NCBI RefSeq assembly: GCF_047496725.1
Contig: NC_132978.1
Location: 3,153,501 to 3,217,500 of the forward strand
DNA length: 64,000 bases
Source: Anoplolepis gracilipes
Taxonomy: Eukaryota; Arthropoda; Insecta; Hymenoptera; Formicidae
Direction of reading: 5' to 3'
Made by a program: the position numbers and the translations under genes. Every line of letters begins with the position of its first letter. The first letter of the stretch is position 1. The notes beneath the pieces were generated by a model. That model was not told the origin of the DNA. It did no database searches and was given only the letters and a program-made list of their open reading frames with translations. Below, piece after piece: positions 11,827 through 26,200 of this stretch.

Positions 11827-13894
11827 CAACTAATATTTTAAATAAATTGGAACAAAATTTATTATCTAATATATAATTCTGAAATATATATTCTCTAAAA
11901 TAATAATAAAATTAATAATATTAATAAATTAGAATGAATTATTTTATTTTTGAGATTAGGGACATTACTTTGAAAATTATGCATTACATTTCATAAAAAC
12001 TGACTTTCTCTTTTAGTTTATAATTTTAATGCACTGTTTTTGGTAAATATTTATCTCAAAGAGAAATCTCAAAGAAAACAGAGAGCTCGTTTAACGCCAG
12101 GCATATCTTGAATACTGACATTAGCGGGACATTCTGAGAAGGGACATCAAAGAAGATCTGTCGATCGTCGTCCTTGTCATCGTCGTCACACACGCACGAC
12201 TGTCCGTTTTCTAAGAGCGAAGTACCGTTCGTGTCGAGTCTCTCGCGTTGTCGAGAAGAAATCGCCTATGGTCGATCTCCATTGTCGCTCAGAGTCGGCG
12301 ACACTTCGCTATCCCCCTGTTATGCTGTTCGAAGCCGAACGGTACCGTCTCGGCTGCATTATTATAAAGCGGGATAAAGACCGGAGCCGAGGTAAGGAGG
12401 TTGTTGACCATAGCGGAAGACGCGCGTTTGATAGCGCGTATAACTCGAGGAGCGGTCTCTCCTCTTTCTTTCTCTTCGCGGAATCTACCTTCGCGTTCTC
12501 TCCCTGGTCAGTTTGCCGGTACACGTAACTCTCGTCGTAGCGTCTCGTGAGGTCAGTTTTGATACTCAAGAGATTAACACGGGCTTGTTGAATAAACAAT
12601 CTTTATTTGATAATTCTTTTTTTTTTATATTTAATTTCGGGGAATAATGTTACAGTTTTTTAAAATCTTCGATTAAGCAAAATCAATGACTAATAACTGA
12701 AAATGGAAGCACTAGAGATTTAATATGCCGTTTGTATCCCGCGATTAAATTGCCATAAGCGTCTATAAATGATGTGATGTTTAAAAATTACAATTTTTCG
12801 AGGAAATTTCGCGGTGAAACCGAGAAACGTCTGGGAAAATGGCCATTCTATCCGACAATTTCGAGGAAAGAGGCTTTAAGAGTCGACCAGAGAAGTGGCG
12901 CGTCCACGACCTAGGATAATCCCGGCTCGTTCGTACGGCAGCATCGCGATCCGGACAATTACGTTGCCCGGAGGCAGCTTCCACATGCGCGATGATCGCG
13001 GCCTGACTCATCGGCAGATTTTCCCGGGTCGCGGCTTTAACAGCTGATATTAATCCCACCGTAGGGGGCTAACGAGACAAGAGAATTTCTTGGCACCTCT
13101 CCTCCCTCTCTCCCCGTTCATTTACCAGGCTTAATTGACCGCGGATAATTGGACCGACGGACGCGGCGACGATTGAAGAAGAGTCGAGGAGTCCGATGTC
13201 GCTTAACGGATTCCTCTCGGGAATGCGCTCGCATCCAAGTCGCTGATTGTATCGCATTTTCCGACACGAGTCGCCGAACACCGAGAGAATCTGCTCCGAT
13301 ACCGAGATGACCTTTTCCCTCCCCGTTAAATGAATAAAATATATTTTTTTCTTTGTTGAAAAATAGATTATACATTTTTTTTATGTTTACGTGTGCAGTC
13401 ATTTATATAGTTAAACTTATTCCACATCACTGCTTCTCCTGTAATAGATTCTCTCTCTGTCTCTCGTTCTGCTTTCATGATCCTCTTCTCACGCTCCGCT
13501 CGCTCGCCGGTGACACACACCTGGCCGGCATAACCGTATTCTGCCCTCGAAGAGACTTACGCATGCATGAACACGCAAAATGCCGATCGATCGTCGCCTG
13601 CAATCGGCGGATCGTTAGCGACGCGGAGATTGGCCGTGCTCGCTGACTCGATAAACATATTGTGCATACTCGAAGCTGCGCTCTTATCTGACGCGACGTT
13701 AAATCATTCGCCGCTTAGGCGATCGTTTCTCGATGATATTTTGCCGCCGCGATCGAGATATTCGATTTACGGTGACATATAAAAAAAAAGAGCAATTCCA
13801 CAAGGCAATCAGAAGCAATAATAATTTCGTCTCGTTTCCGACCGAGAAAGAGATTCCATTTGTTGGTACGATCAGTATAATTTTATAGCACTGA

Positions 13895-13896
<2 letters not shown>

Positions 13897-13926
<30 letters not shown>
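13897..13926. repeat. (TC)n microsatellite
   Basis: About 15 TC units. The minus-strand frames over this tract are repeat translations. Confidence 0.9.
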
Positions 13927-13929
<3 letters not shown>

Positions 13930-14428
13930 CAACTAGAAATTTAACACATGTATATGTGTAATCGCGCTTATACGAAGCATACGATCGAAAGAATAGAGCG
14001 GAACCGTCTAATCCTTCCACCACGCCTACGTCAAGACATTCGCGTATCTCACCGTGATAAGCCCTTAGGCGCGAAGAGAAATGATACGGAGAGAAACAAG
14101 GCATAACCCATTGATTCGTAGTAACGATTCCGTTTCCGTGAATAATTTCTTTGTACTACTCAGATACAACTGTGTATAACAGTACAATAATTTATATACC
14201 ACAACTATAATTTATACACCACAACTTTTATATGTTAGTAATATATATTATATATGTATATTTAATACATAATATCATATGAATAGTATTATAATATTTA
14301 GTATTATCATATGTAATTTCATTTAAATCATGACTTTCTGTTAATCATCTGTTTCCGACTGATTAATTCTGATGTCTAGTCTTATTAGCAATCTGCACTA
14401 GAGTGTTTCTTTCCTATTCAAAATGGAT

Positions 14429-14450
14429 TAAATAAATAAATAAATAAATA
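14429..14450. repeat. (AAAT)n microsatellite
   Basis: Five AAAT units. Confidence 0.85.
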
Positions 14451-17098
14451 TACAATTTCTAATTATAAATTATTAATTACATTTAAATAATGAATGGTTA
14501 AATCTAATAACTATTGCTGACCAATTCACAATTAGAACACTTACTCGAGCGAATAATCTTCCATATTTCTTAAGATAATAGGATTAGCTGCGATTACAAC
14601 GGGACGAACTAATTGTGCTCGCGTAAGAGTACACGTAATGGGAGGTCTCCCGTCTGTGTCACATAATAAATCCTGTTATGCGGAGTTTTAATGCGACTCT
14701 CGGTCTCGACGTGATGACGACGAGGACATCGCTTGCATCGTCGGAATTCTCGAAACGCGTTACGTAATCTCACGCGACTGTCTGCGAAGGCAAACGCATG
14801 TTGGCCCCTCCAGCAAGCCACGATAAATTTTCATACCACGTTGACCACTCCTTCCACGCGGAAACTCAGTCGAGTATTAATTTTCTAATACGGTTCCACG
14901 ACGTTTCACGCGTCGCGCGCACATACAGGGCGTTGCTAAGATGATCGGACAAATCGTTTCTTCTTGCCTCAACAAAAAGAAGAATCCGGATAAACACATA
15001 TTCCACAATGAACGGTTTTTCAATTATGTATAATAACTGTTATGTTCAACGTTCAATATAATGTGTGTAAAAAAATATATATAATAATTATTTTTAAAAT
15101 ATGATATAATAAATTTATGAAAAAAGCTCTCACACAATGTGTAACGGTTCCTGACGGTTATCCGATTACAATTTGATACAAGCTGAAAATATATCTGATT
15201 CAATATATAAATGGATGTATTTAAAAAATGGTGTATTATTTTATATAAATTCTAGGACGGTGGTATACAATTTCACATGAGAAAAACTAATTATTCATTG
15301 ATACGCATCGAGTATCTTTAGCTATCGCTCGTTATAGTGCAATAATATAAGTTATTGTCATTATCTATACAAATATTTCGATAATTTAATTTATCGATTA
15401 CAGAATAAGAAAGGAAAATTTCATGTATACACATGGCCTATTCACGCACAATTACATATACATAACATATACAAAGCATTTACGGGCAACTATTAATATA
15501 AACATTCCTCGTCGCAGGCGCTTTCCATCGTTAGCGAATTTACTTCTGAAATTTGCTCAAGCGTTTCAGTAACGTCCTGTATCGCGTATCAACACGGAAA
15601 CGACCGGCTGGCCGATCGGCGTTAATTGCGCGGCTGAGATCATACTCGGGAAGGTTAGATCCTGGTCCAGACTGTCGTCATTACTACTTTGTGTCATACC
15701 GTCGGTGCTGTTGCGCGGTGTCGTGTCGTTAAGTTAATCGCTAATAAATACAAGGCGAAACTCGTTAGAGAACACGTCATACCTGTGCACCATTACACCT
15801 GCGCGAGGCGCATATCACTTTTAATGCTGCCCATACCGCGCGCGGATAATTTTCTTTTAATGGATATATCGCTTAGGCGCGTTCGGCGACCAAGCCGCGT
15901 ATTGAAGGAAACGCTGCGAGTAAAAGAGAAGCAGGGTCTTTACGAACATCTGTCGATTTTATAAGACATTGTTGGATGAATTACGGAGAAACTGAATAGA
16001 CCAGCTACGTCAAACATTAATAAATTTAATCTACATCAAATGAAGTTTATGATAAAAATACTCATAATATTGTAATTGTTTTTTTTTTAATTGTGAAGAT
16101 TATATTTATTTCATATTATATTTATAATAATATCTTTTTATTTTTTTTAATATTATATAAATATTTTATATTTATTTATGGGAATTTATCGTCTGAAATA
16201 AGATATTTATGATGATCTGTTCAATTTAAGATGGCAAAAATATTTTTGAAATATTTTAATAAATATTTATAAAATATTCAAATAATTGTTAATAATATTT
16301 CGTACGTATTTCATAAACATTTTGTGTGCTGTCTAGGACATTTCGAGATTCATGAATTTGACAAATTGTTGATGTAGCCGACATTCAATTCCTGCTTAAA
16401 TGCATTCTCACTTGTATTCTCATCTCTCTCGTACGCGAAAGAAATTGCGAAGAAATAAATGTCTTAATTTTGCATTAATATTACAAAGTCGCGGGGCGAT
16501 TCATTAACGTTCATGCAATCGCATGCACGGCAACCACCACATTCCGCGGGCTGGAATTCTGCGGAGGTCAAATCGAACGAGGCGCGGAGTAGTAATGGTG
16601 TTAAATCATCTCCCCATAAGATGCTCGACCGCTTCGGTGAAATCTGTCTTTCTTGTGCGCGCGCGCGCGCACGTCTCTCTTTTCCTCCGCTGCCCTTCTT
16701 TCTTCCTTCCTCTCTCGCGAAATCCTTTTGTATCCTTTCTTTCACGGGTGCAGCCACGTAACAAATGAGTCTGAGCGCTTTCGAGCGCGCATTACGTATT
16801 GGTCACGGTGAATTACGTACGGAAATACCGAGTTACGGTGTCACCGATCGTGAATGGTCGCGTATACCTCGGGGGCGAGTTTCTTCTTGGGAGGCGAGGA
16901 GAAGCTGTACCATGATAAAACTGCCTGTTCTTATCGGGGTCCCGGTCGCGTTGCTGATAGTCGCTGAGAACCGGGGCCTATTATGCTTTTACCTGGATCG
17001 TTCTTGACGCTAAAGTGCGGCCCTACCGCGCGATGCTCGAGAAACTGCGAGTAATAGATGACGAAGTGTTATTTTTATTCTACTCTAATTTACTTTAT

Positions 17099-17104
<6 letters not shown>

Positions 17105-17156
<52 letters not shown>
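17105..17156. repeat. (TA)n microsatellite
   Basis: About 25 TA units with a single C interruption. Confidence 0.95.
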
Positions 17157-19289
17157 TTCTGAAATATTTTATTTAACAGAGTATTTATATTTTTATACTT
17201 AATATTATGTGTCATTTATAACAATATATAATTTTTATCGAGATATTAGTTTTTACTTTTGACATTTATAATTAATTAATTCTTTACATTTTCTTATAAA
17301 AATTAAGTTAATTTTGTGACCTTAAGTTTTATCTCTTTTCTAGTTTTTTTCTTTTTTTTAGTATTGACCCAACAATGACATATTCTATCAGATAGTTTGA
17401 TCATAGGCAATCATAATTACGAAAATAGATAATTATATTTAGAAAAAACGTTTGGATACTTAGACTTAGCTTTATCTTCAGGATACGTTTTTTTGAGCAC
17501 ACTCATGTATATACATAATGTTATATAAGAGGCGAAGCCGTCAGAAGCTTGTAAAGGATAAAACAGAAAAGATTCCCCACAAGAGTTTATAATTAATCAT
17601 CTGCCAAACGTATCTTTATTGCTCGCGAGTGAACGATACATCATACACCGCGTCGCGACGCATAATTTTATTGTTCGAAAAGATAAGACGCAGGATTTAT
17701 CGCGATTGCGACAACGTCGAGTGCAAAGCACCCGGAGAGGAAAGGTTACGATCGAAAGTAAGTGACAAGCCAAGTGGATCGAGTTAACAACAATGTGAAC
17801 GGCCGCCAGAGCCTTCTTTCTCCGTTTCATGTTCCACCTTCCCGTGTTTGCGTCTATCTCTCGGTCTCTTGGTTTCTCTGCCCCTCTCTCTCTGTCTTGC
17901 TCTTTCTCATTTTCTCTCTTCCTTCAGCCGCTCGATGTCGCAGCACCGGCGGGCAAAGCGTGAAAACGCCGGATTAACCTTTGTAATTGTAGAATTATGT
18001 GGCGATTAATAACTCGACAAGGCGTGCGTGGGACTGCCGTGCTTTGTGGCTCAAACCGAGCGTGGAGATAATCATCGGTCGTGCCTGGAGCACGGATGAT
18101 ACGTTAATACGTGGTGTCTCGAACTCACATGTTAAAAGTCAAACTGAGAAGTCTGACAGTATCTCGAACGCTGATATATTTATAAGCTTCTAATTTGAAA
18201 AATATTCTTGTTTGTAAAAACAATTAGACACACAATTAAGCTTGTGAAAAGTAATGAATAAGTAAATGAGAGAAGTAAATCTTTCGCTATTAAACTGAGT
18301 ATATTTAATTGATGAAAGATTTAATTAAAGGGTGATAAGAAATTTATATATTATAATTATAGTCTCTTTTTTAAAATAAATCGATTCTCAATTTATAGGA
18401 GAATTTAGACAATCGAGAAAACAATCCGGTTGATCTGAGACACCGTATACGTGGCCACAAACTGTATGTACACCTGACATGAGCACACGTGTATACGCGC
18501 GCGCTCGTGCACATGCGAACGACGCGTCCGCCGAGGCATGAGAGACTAGGGATGAATCAATGTCTCTTGACATCGAGGCAAGCGTGTTCCAGCTCCGAAA
18601 CAAGACCATCGGGGTACAGGAACGATTCGTAATCAGGTAGTGACGGCATCGATATTCTCGTGCGAGAATCTCGGATATTTGATACCGCGTCGCGATTTTT
18701 CGCAGATTTCTACCGCATAATAATCTGCGCTGATTAAGATAATCGTACTAATTTCCGATTGAAAATTCTCATGATTCGAAAACTGAGCTCAATTCGTTCC
18801 GCGTCTGATTTGTTTGAATGTTGCAAACGAGCGTTGGTTTACTGGACATCGCTAGAAAATAATCGAGAAAAGACGCAAGAGGAAGAGCCGGTGATACCTG
18901 TCGCGACACGACGGTGACGACGGTGATGACGGTTGCGCTTCCAGGTAGATATCCCGGCTTCTGCCACCGTGACACGAGCACCGCGTGCATGCAACTTCCG
19001 CCACGAGAGTTAGACGATCTCGAGTTAATCTCGCGAGGAATCCCGAACGGCAACGTGACGACGCTTAGGTATGCCCTTAGGTATCTAACGTCAGCGATAA
19101 CTTCTGGAAACTTATCAATGAAAGTTACATACAAGTTCCGAATATAAATAAAGCGTTGTATAGAATCGGGAGCAGTGTAATGTCACCCGATATCTTCAAT
19201 ATATATTCAATACAGTCAAATTTTTGTGTAATATTTAAGATATGTATCTCTTTTTCCACTTACATGATAATGATATAGCTCAATTTGAA

Positions 19290-19636
19290 CCCTTACTCCG
19301 TATTGGTGAGCCATTTTTGTCCGTGTAATTTCTTATAGTATCTATTAATTCCTAAAAAAAGAATGGTCGTATAAAACAATATATTAATTGAAAATATTTA
19401 TTAATAATTATTAATATATTTAATAATATTATTATATAATTAATTAAAATAGAATCTGTATATATAATTATTTTTTAAGTTATTCTTCTTCTTTATTATT
19501 CTTTATTTAGAAATATTAAAAGAGATGTACAAATGTTTTCAGATATTTAAAAAAAAATGTACCCAATGATAAGCGCGTCGAAAATACATTGAGCCACCTG
19601 TTTGAGGGTGATAAAAATAACAGTACAAAATAAGGG
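19290..19636 (+). mobile_element. TTAA-flanked piggyBac-like MITE, copy B
   Basis: This 347-bp element begins CCCTTACTCCGTATTGG and ends AGTACAAAATAAGGG, followed by TTAA (19637-19640). On the left the duplicate has decayed to TGAA (19286-19289). Inside it shares GGTGAGCCATTTTTGTCC, a TTAATTCC motif, TTCAGATATTT, a CAATGATAAGCGCGTCG motif and GTTTGAGGGTGATAAAAATAA with the other copies. It is longer than copies A and C because of an AT-rich expansion around 19380-19490. It has no coding capacity. Confidence 0.75.
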
Positions 19637-20860
19637 TTAATTTGTACAAGAATGAAAAAAATAATTATATTATATCACAAAATTTTTTTGCAAATGCGAA
19701 CGCACATCGGATTAATATTTCTGATTGCATTGATCTAGATGCAAAAGTCATATCCGTTGTCTTGAAGGGAGAGCTACCAGTATGCCAGCAATCTATTACT
19801 TTTCCAAGAATCGTCCGTAGCGCGAAGGACTCGTTAATTTCGCGCGCGTTAATTAATCGCCATGGTTTCAGAAATTAATTGGCTCAAGTCCGGCGGTGGT
19901 CGCTTGCTTTCAAGCGATTTACGAGAATTACGAGGAGGTTCCACAGTCAACGAGAGAAGTCGGCGCGCTCGATTTCGCCGGCTTTTCTAAGCCGCGACTC
20001 TCAGGTCCCCGGTTAAGATCGAGTTCGGACAAAGGGGCCTCTCGACCGAACACCAAATCGACGACATCGAGGGCGATCGATATCGAGGCGTTTACTCCCG
20101 CGGCCGTCGTTCCGATTTTTTTACGTCGTCCCTCGGTGCGCTATCAATCGTGACGGGGATTCACCCACGCCGAGGGCCTCATTAGAGGACAGAATCACGT
20201 GTTTCCTGCGGGAGTGAGTTTCTTGCGCAACCTCCGCGGAAGAATCGCGGGGCCTGAAAGTATCCCGTCGTCTCTCGAGAGGCATATTGAGTTACCCGCG
20301 GCGGTAGTCTCAAACGAACGGGCGAATTTACGTTCGCGAGAGGTACTCTTTATTTTCTCTCTCCCGGATTCTTTGGTGGTAGAACGAGAGCGCTCCTAAC
20401 CTGCTATTTACCCGGCTCTCGGTAATCGAAATCGGTATAGAGGCCGCGCGCGTGGACGCGGACGCGGGTGACAGAACAGTGGGCAGAAAGTGGGCGACCG
20501 CTGGGAGAACAAGCTCCGAGATCCGATCGGAGACTTGGAGACTTCACAAATGGCAATAGCGAAGGATCGGCGAGGATGAGTTTTAAGGGATGCGGGTTAA
20601 CGAACTCCGCGAGAAACGCGCGTTTGCAGATCGTTATCCCATCTAAGGAAGCGAAACGCACGCGTTTGCAGGTGCAGGTCGTCCTAACAAGCCAGCTGAA
20701 ACCGCTATGCGACAAATACGATTTGTTTGGTCGACATCGCTTACACAGGATGTCTCAAGCACTTCGAGCTTTATTTTAACTAGGCATTTCTTAATCATTT
20801 TTCTTGAAATAATTTCTTTTTAAATCTAAATTAATTTAAAAAAGTAGATTACCAGTTATC

Positions 20861-20904
20861 GCTTGATATACATATCAAGCAATAATTAAGACTATAGTCT
20901 TAAT
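20861..20904. repeat. two adjacent palindromes
   Basis: GCTTGATAT-AC-ATATCAAGC (20861-20880) is a perfect 9-bp stem. Four bases later comes the near-perfect palindrome ATTAAGACTATAGTCTTAAT (20885-20904). Two independent palindromes back to back are unusual but short. Confidence 0.7.
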
Positions 20905-22619
20905 AATTATAATTAAGACTTAAGTTTTCTAATAGTATAAGTTCTCCTCTGGCGATTTATAGCAATATATTCAACGTCTTCAAATTTCACTTGTTGGTAT
21001 TGATTAACAAATACCATGCAGTGTGCGTATGATACGAAGTGACATGATTGTAATTTTCACGACACACAGTACATGCAGACAATCGGTGCACAGCCCTGTA
21101 TGTGAAAATCTTACAGAGATGCATCCAAGCGCATAGTTCTCTCTTTCTTTCTCTCTCGGAAGATGCTTTCTCAGCTGATCATATACATATTAAAATAAGT
21201 GCTCGTCGAACCACGAAGAATGTTTGGTCAGGAGAGAAAAAAGCCTGTTCGTATGTCGTTCCCAAGCGTTTATTTTATAGTAATAGTATCTAGTGAAAAT
21301 AGTCTTCCACGAATAGATAGTAAGTATAATAATCGTGGTAGACGTAATATATTAATTAAAGAGCGCGGGATAACGATAATAAGAAATAAGTTTTACAAGT
21401 TATATTTGTCGTTATTATCAGTACTTGCACCGTGAATATTCTTATCCTATCTATTTTATAACGGTCTATGTTAATCCTTATTTTTTTACAGATTATTATA
21501 TTTCAGCATGATAATTATTAAATAAAATTTTATATTCCAATTAGATCGTTTAGAAATAACATACTTTTTCACGAAGATTTTTGCCGTATTTTATATGGTA
21601 AAATCACTAAATCGATTTTAATTACTTTGAAACAAATTTTCAACTTTCATCAATTTCTTTTATCCATATCTTGATTCTTTCCAACAAACTTTAATTAATT
21701 TGTTATTCCGATAAATTGCGTAATAAGTATATATAGCCTGACTAATATGACTTTTATGCCTTTAATGTTTCTTTATGTCAAAGGACTCGTTAATAAATAA
21801 ACAATTATTATACTGCTCGTTTTACAATTTCCGTTTATTTTATCTTACACACGCGATATAATACTCGAAACTATTCAAATCCAATGGCTCGGCGTATGGT
21901 AATGATCTCGTTAAAAGCGATTGGATTTACCGTTTGCGTCGTATTACGACGTCGAGAAGGAGGCGGATTGCGTAAAAGGCCCAATGTGCCGTGCGAGAAA
22001 ATCTACGGAATTGCGCGCGGATGCATAAATTCAATCGGTTGACAAAAATCGCATGACATCTCTCCGCAAATATCAATGGTCATGTCGGCTCTCCCACGGT
22101 CGGCGGACGGTACTATGTTGTTGTTGTTGTGTGTATACAGGCGTCGCAACGACGTGAGCAAAGCGAGAAAGTTTCTATACGCTGCGCGCGATTTCTTGCG
22201 CGCGCGCGCCACAAGCACATCATTTACATCCTGTGTGTCACGTTATCTTCCCTATCCCACTTCGCGCGGCGCCAGAGCGCCTTGTGTAAAGGCTGAAGTT
22301 TGCAAAGTGCACGCGGTCAGACACACCACACACCATACATCCCCGGCGCTGGAAGTTTCCCCCCCCCCCCGCCCCGCCCATTGGAAATGTCATGACAGAC
22401 TTCGCGAAGAAGTTCGCGCGAATACAGAAGGAAGAAACGATATGCGACGGCGGTGTCTTAAAATAAAAAGAGCGAGGTGGAAGTTTATGTGCGTTACATG
22501 AATTTTCAGTTCACGTGCGAAATATTTTACGTCACGCTCTTTTGTGCCCTGCATTTTCGCGAGAGAGATACGTAGGCGCGTGTTTCAATATTAAAATCAT
22601 TGCCTGAAAGATTTCTCGC

Positions 22620-22629
<10 letters not shown>

Positions 22630-22664
<35 letters not shown>
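22630..22664. repeat. (TC)n microsatellite
   Basis: About 17 TC units ending about 30 bases before the fold-back element. Confidence 0.95.
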
Positions 22665-22667
<3 letters not shown>

Positions 22668-22695
22668 TTTGCTTCGCTATTGTATCGCAGCGTGT

Positions 22696-23257
22696 ATAGG
22701 GTGTAACAAAAAAGTTTAGAACAAATGAAACAGCGTATTCATTAATGAAAAATAAAGAGTTTTTTTTTTTTATATATAAAGTTATCCCCTATGGGCCTTT
22801 TTGTTTCCAAGATACAGGGTGTTAAAGTTTTTTGAAAAAGAAATTTTGTATGTAGTCCAGTTGATGGAGGTCTATTAAATATAAAAAAATTCGTTGAAGT
22901 TAAAAATCCAATTGAAAATTATTAGTTTGATAGTACATAAAAAAAAGGCCTTGAACAAGGAAATTAATCATAAAGTGCGCATGAAAATACAAGTTTTGAG
23001 CGAGGAATATTCACATTAAAATTAACAAGTTTTATATCTAAGCTACTGGTTGAGATGGGGAGTTGATTTTTTTATATTTAATAGATCCCCATCAATATAA
23101 GCAACATAAAATTTCTTTGTTGAAAAATACCCTGCATCTTGGAAACGAAGATTTATAGAGCATAACTTTATAGAAGAAAAATTCTTTATTTTTCACTAAT
23201 ACAAATATGCTGTTTCAATTATTGCCAAGCAATTATTCTTTTTGTTACACTCTGGAT
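22696..23257. mobile_element. fold-back MITE with about 200-bp arms, mariner-like ends
   Basis: The left end (AGGGTGTAACAAAAAAG from 22699) pairs with the right end (CTTTTTGTTACACTCT at 23240-23254). Pairing continues inward for roughly 200 bp per arm: GAAACAGC, AAAAATAAAGA, AAAGTTAT, GTTTCCAAGAT, CAGGGT and CTATTAAATATAAAAAAAT all recur in inverted order. About 100-170 bp of loop separates the arms. TA lies outside both ends, and AGGGTGT-type termini at TA sites suggest a Tc1/mariner-type MITE (inferred). A second terminus-like ACAGGGTGTTAAAG sits inside the left arm near 22814, with its mate TACCCTGCA near 23128. No transposase frame. Confidence 0.75.
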
Positions 23258-26200
23258 AGAACTGACTCATAGAGAACGTACGAGAACGTTACACAATACA
23301 TATATATATATATATCGATCCTCGCGTGATGCAATTAAATACTCGTAATATGCAACAATTTATATTAATCTACCGTTGTGAGCGCTGATCGCAACAAATC
23401 GAACGGAATTTCACGGTTCCGTGGAGTCACGGAGTGATATTACAAGTAGAAATACTTCCACGAGATCTCGCACGCGCGCATAAAGGACTTTTTTTTTTCT
23501 CCTCCGCGTTTTATTAATTAGACTCGGTCGACTAATTTTTTCGCCGCCTTTTGCGCAACTTGTCTCGACGATAAATTTCATCGTTTCGCCTCGCCCAAAG
23601 TCCCGTTAATCGCCGAGAAATTGTCGCGATCCGTCGCGTCCATTAAACGCGACCGAGCATGCACGTGTTCGCGAAATAGAGCCGGTTTAATGAAGCGATC
23701 GTTATCAAGTAAGTAAAGTACTTAATTTGAACTTATCAATGTATCACATAAGTAATAAAATCAAGAATTCCCTCTTTCCGTGATCTTAAAAAAATTCATT
23801 AGCAATCAGGATGTTTGAATAAGAAGAGAACGAGGGGCAACTCAATTTCTCATTACTCTGGGAAAAATCTCGTGAGATTATAAAGAGAAGTACAAATAGA
23901 TATCATAAACTGCAAAGAAAGACTATAAGAAGATAAAACAAGAGTCCATTAATAAGCAAAAAAATTTAAGAGATAGAAAAAATCAAAACTGATTAGATTT
24001 AAATGAGCCGTTAAATATCTCATTGGATTAGAAAATTCAACAAAATTCAGCTTTAAACTATGATAATAGGGTGAAAAAAATTAAAGATTTCACAGTACAT
24101 TCAACGAAATTTAAATATTTAATTTTACATTTTTTTTGCAATATTAAAATCAAAGTCACATAGATTTATTGTCTATTTTAAATTATAACTTGGTTTTATA
24201 ATGATAAGCGCCAGAAATAATGTGGAGCAAACTCGATCAATTCTTTCAAGCGTGCGAGTGCTTCAAGATTCGTTGCACTTTCTCGAGGCTGGGACGCGGG
24301 AAATAGTCAACAGAATGTGCGTTCTGTGCGTGTCGCATTATGCGCGCCCGACTCAGCAGAGTTGTACTCGCCGAAGAGATGTCTTCATCTCGCGTGTCAC
24401 GTGTGCGTAGAGAGCCGCAACGTAGGAATTAGAAGCCTTTATCTTCCTCTCTCTTTCTCTCTCTCTCTTTTCGTTTCGTTTTACGCATGTCCACCTCGTG
24501 GCTCTTGTTAACATATTTTTACCCCTCGCTCTCGCGAAGAGGAACGACTCGCCGTATACCCGGCGCATTGCACGCCAACGAGCACGCACGGTCACGTACG
24601 GTCACGCACGGTCTCTCACGCACTCACGCGGGCCGATACACATGCCATACATCAAGGCGCATCCCGCGTTCTCTCCGAGGAGAACGAAGAGGGCCTCTTC
24701 TTCCCTCGAGAGACTAATTTCGTTTCAACGAAACGAAAGTCCGCGGGATTTTTGCTCGCGCGACGACGGCGACGCCTACGGCGATGACGGTTCGATGACA
24801 AATCGCGCAATTTAGTGACATTAACGCGTAGCGAGTAATTCGAACGAAGGCGAGACGCGCAGGCGACCAGGAGACAGAGCTCAGAGGGAGAGAGAGATGG
24901 TGAAACGGAGACACCACGTGCTTTCGAGAAATATTGCATCGGCCGGCCCGCGGCGATATATCACGCGCTCTCGAGATTAAAGTTTGCATGGTATTGCTTT
25001 TAACGTTATGTTCATAAATTGCTTCGATTTTTAACGAGCCCCATGGCCGGGACCGACCGGAGCTATCAGCGCGCGCGCGTATAGTGAGATTCTTTACGGG
25101 GAATTAAAAAAACACATTAGTAATTTAATTGCGCGAATATGCGTTTTCTCTCTTTCTCTCTTTTTCTTTTCTTCTCTCTCGTTTCTTGCCTAGTACGAAT
25201 CGCGAGCGAATTTTTTGTGTCGCCAAAAGTTTTGGCGAAAAATTTCGGCACTTTCTTTTCAGTCAGCTGTTGCGCGTTCGTTCGAAATTCGTAAAAAAAA
25301 AAAAAAAACAAGTCAAGTGATAATTACTTTCTTCAATGAAAGATGATGGAAAAGATAAATAGACGGAAAGACAACTTACTTTTTGACTTACTTTCACGTC
25401 GTGTCATATTTACAGACGAAAGACTGTTTTTTTTTTTTTTTTTTTTTTAGATGCTAATAGTCGGACCAAATTTTAAATAAACAATTGAATTGAACGGTAA
25501 AAAAAATGGATGTGTCAATCAATATCTACTTGTCCATTAGTCGCTCAACTCGATTTTATTAAACAATAAAACGCTCTCAAAAAATAGAGAGCTATCTTTT
25601 TATCATTAATGCTTTCGATTAATTTGTAAGAAAAATTCATCAATCAATTATACTATGCTGGCGAATAACAATGATGACTTTTTCAATGCTATATTTTCTC
25701 GAGTGGTAGGAAAGGTCATGATTTAGACTGGAAGAAAAAAAAGCAAATAATGTCAGATGTGTAATATAGAGGAAGAACATTACAGTTTACTTAATTACAG
25801 TTTAGTTATAATTACATTTAATTATAGCGTCAACTATGTCAAATACATCGGTGAAACTGGCCGTTAAAGCTGCAAGATATACTTAGTAAATACTTTGGTA
25901 TCGTTCTTTTCCTGTCGTCGACAGCGCGGGTTCACCGACGAGGTCACCGGACCGACTTTCTCCCCGTCTGACCATCGATAGAACGGCCGCGAGATCGATA
26001 ATAATCAGGCCGATACTTAATTGTCCGTCGAACGCTCGAAAGCAAGGCACTTAAGTGTTTGGCCGATGCACTCCCGTTAAAAGCGCCGCGTGAACTTTGA
26101 AGGCGAGAGTGAGATCAATAAAGCGCCTCGTCGGTGTAAGAGCACTTTTTTTTCGGTTGCGAAAGAGCCGTTCGCGCTTCATTAGTGATAACAATGGAGA

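Larger units (their letters stand above)
10110..19280. other. gene-poor stretch, alternating CpG-rich and AT-rich blocks
   Basis: CpG-rich blocks lie at about 10110-11120, 11390-11640, 12100-12570, 12790-13300, 13480-13780, 14590-14960, 15500-15960, 16480-17040, 17600-18130 and 18400-19110, with AT-rich DNA between them. Several 60-120-codon frames exist, among them 11329-11694 on the minus strand, but none has splice, promoter or family support. A 20-bp unit is repeated in tandem at 14188-14227. An alternating (GC)n tract lies at 16655-16673. Confidence 0.45.
19650..22690. other. gene-poor stretch
   Basis: A CpG-rich block (19740-20770) is followed by AT-rich DNA with tandem palindromes (20861-20904), AT-rich DNA to 21880 and another CpG-rich block (21890-22610). 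A C-run at 22359-22379 gives a G-run on the minus strand. The overlapping frames on both strands of 20404-20779 and 22003-22501 look like chance frames. Confidence 0.45.

Noticed and set aside
15689..15964. 91-codon plus-strand frame that looks protein-like
   Set aside because: It opens from a non-ATG codon and has no convincing acceptor or upstream exon.
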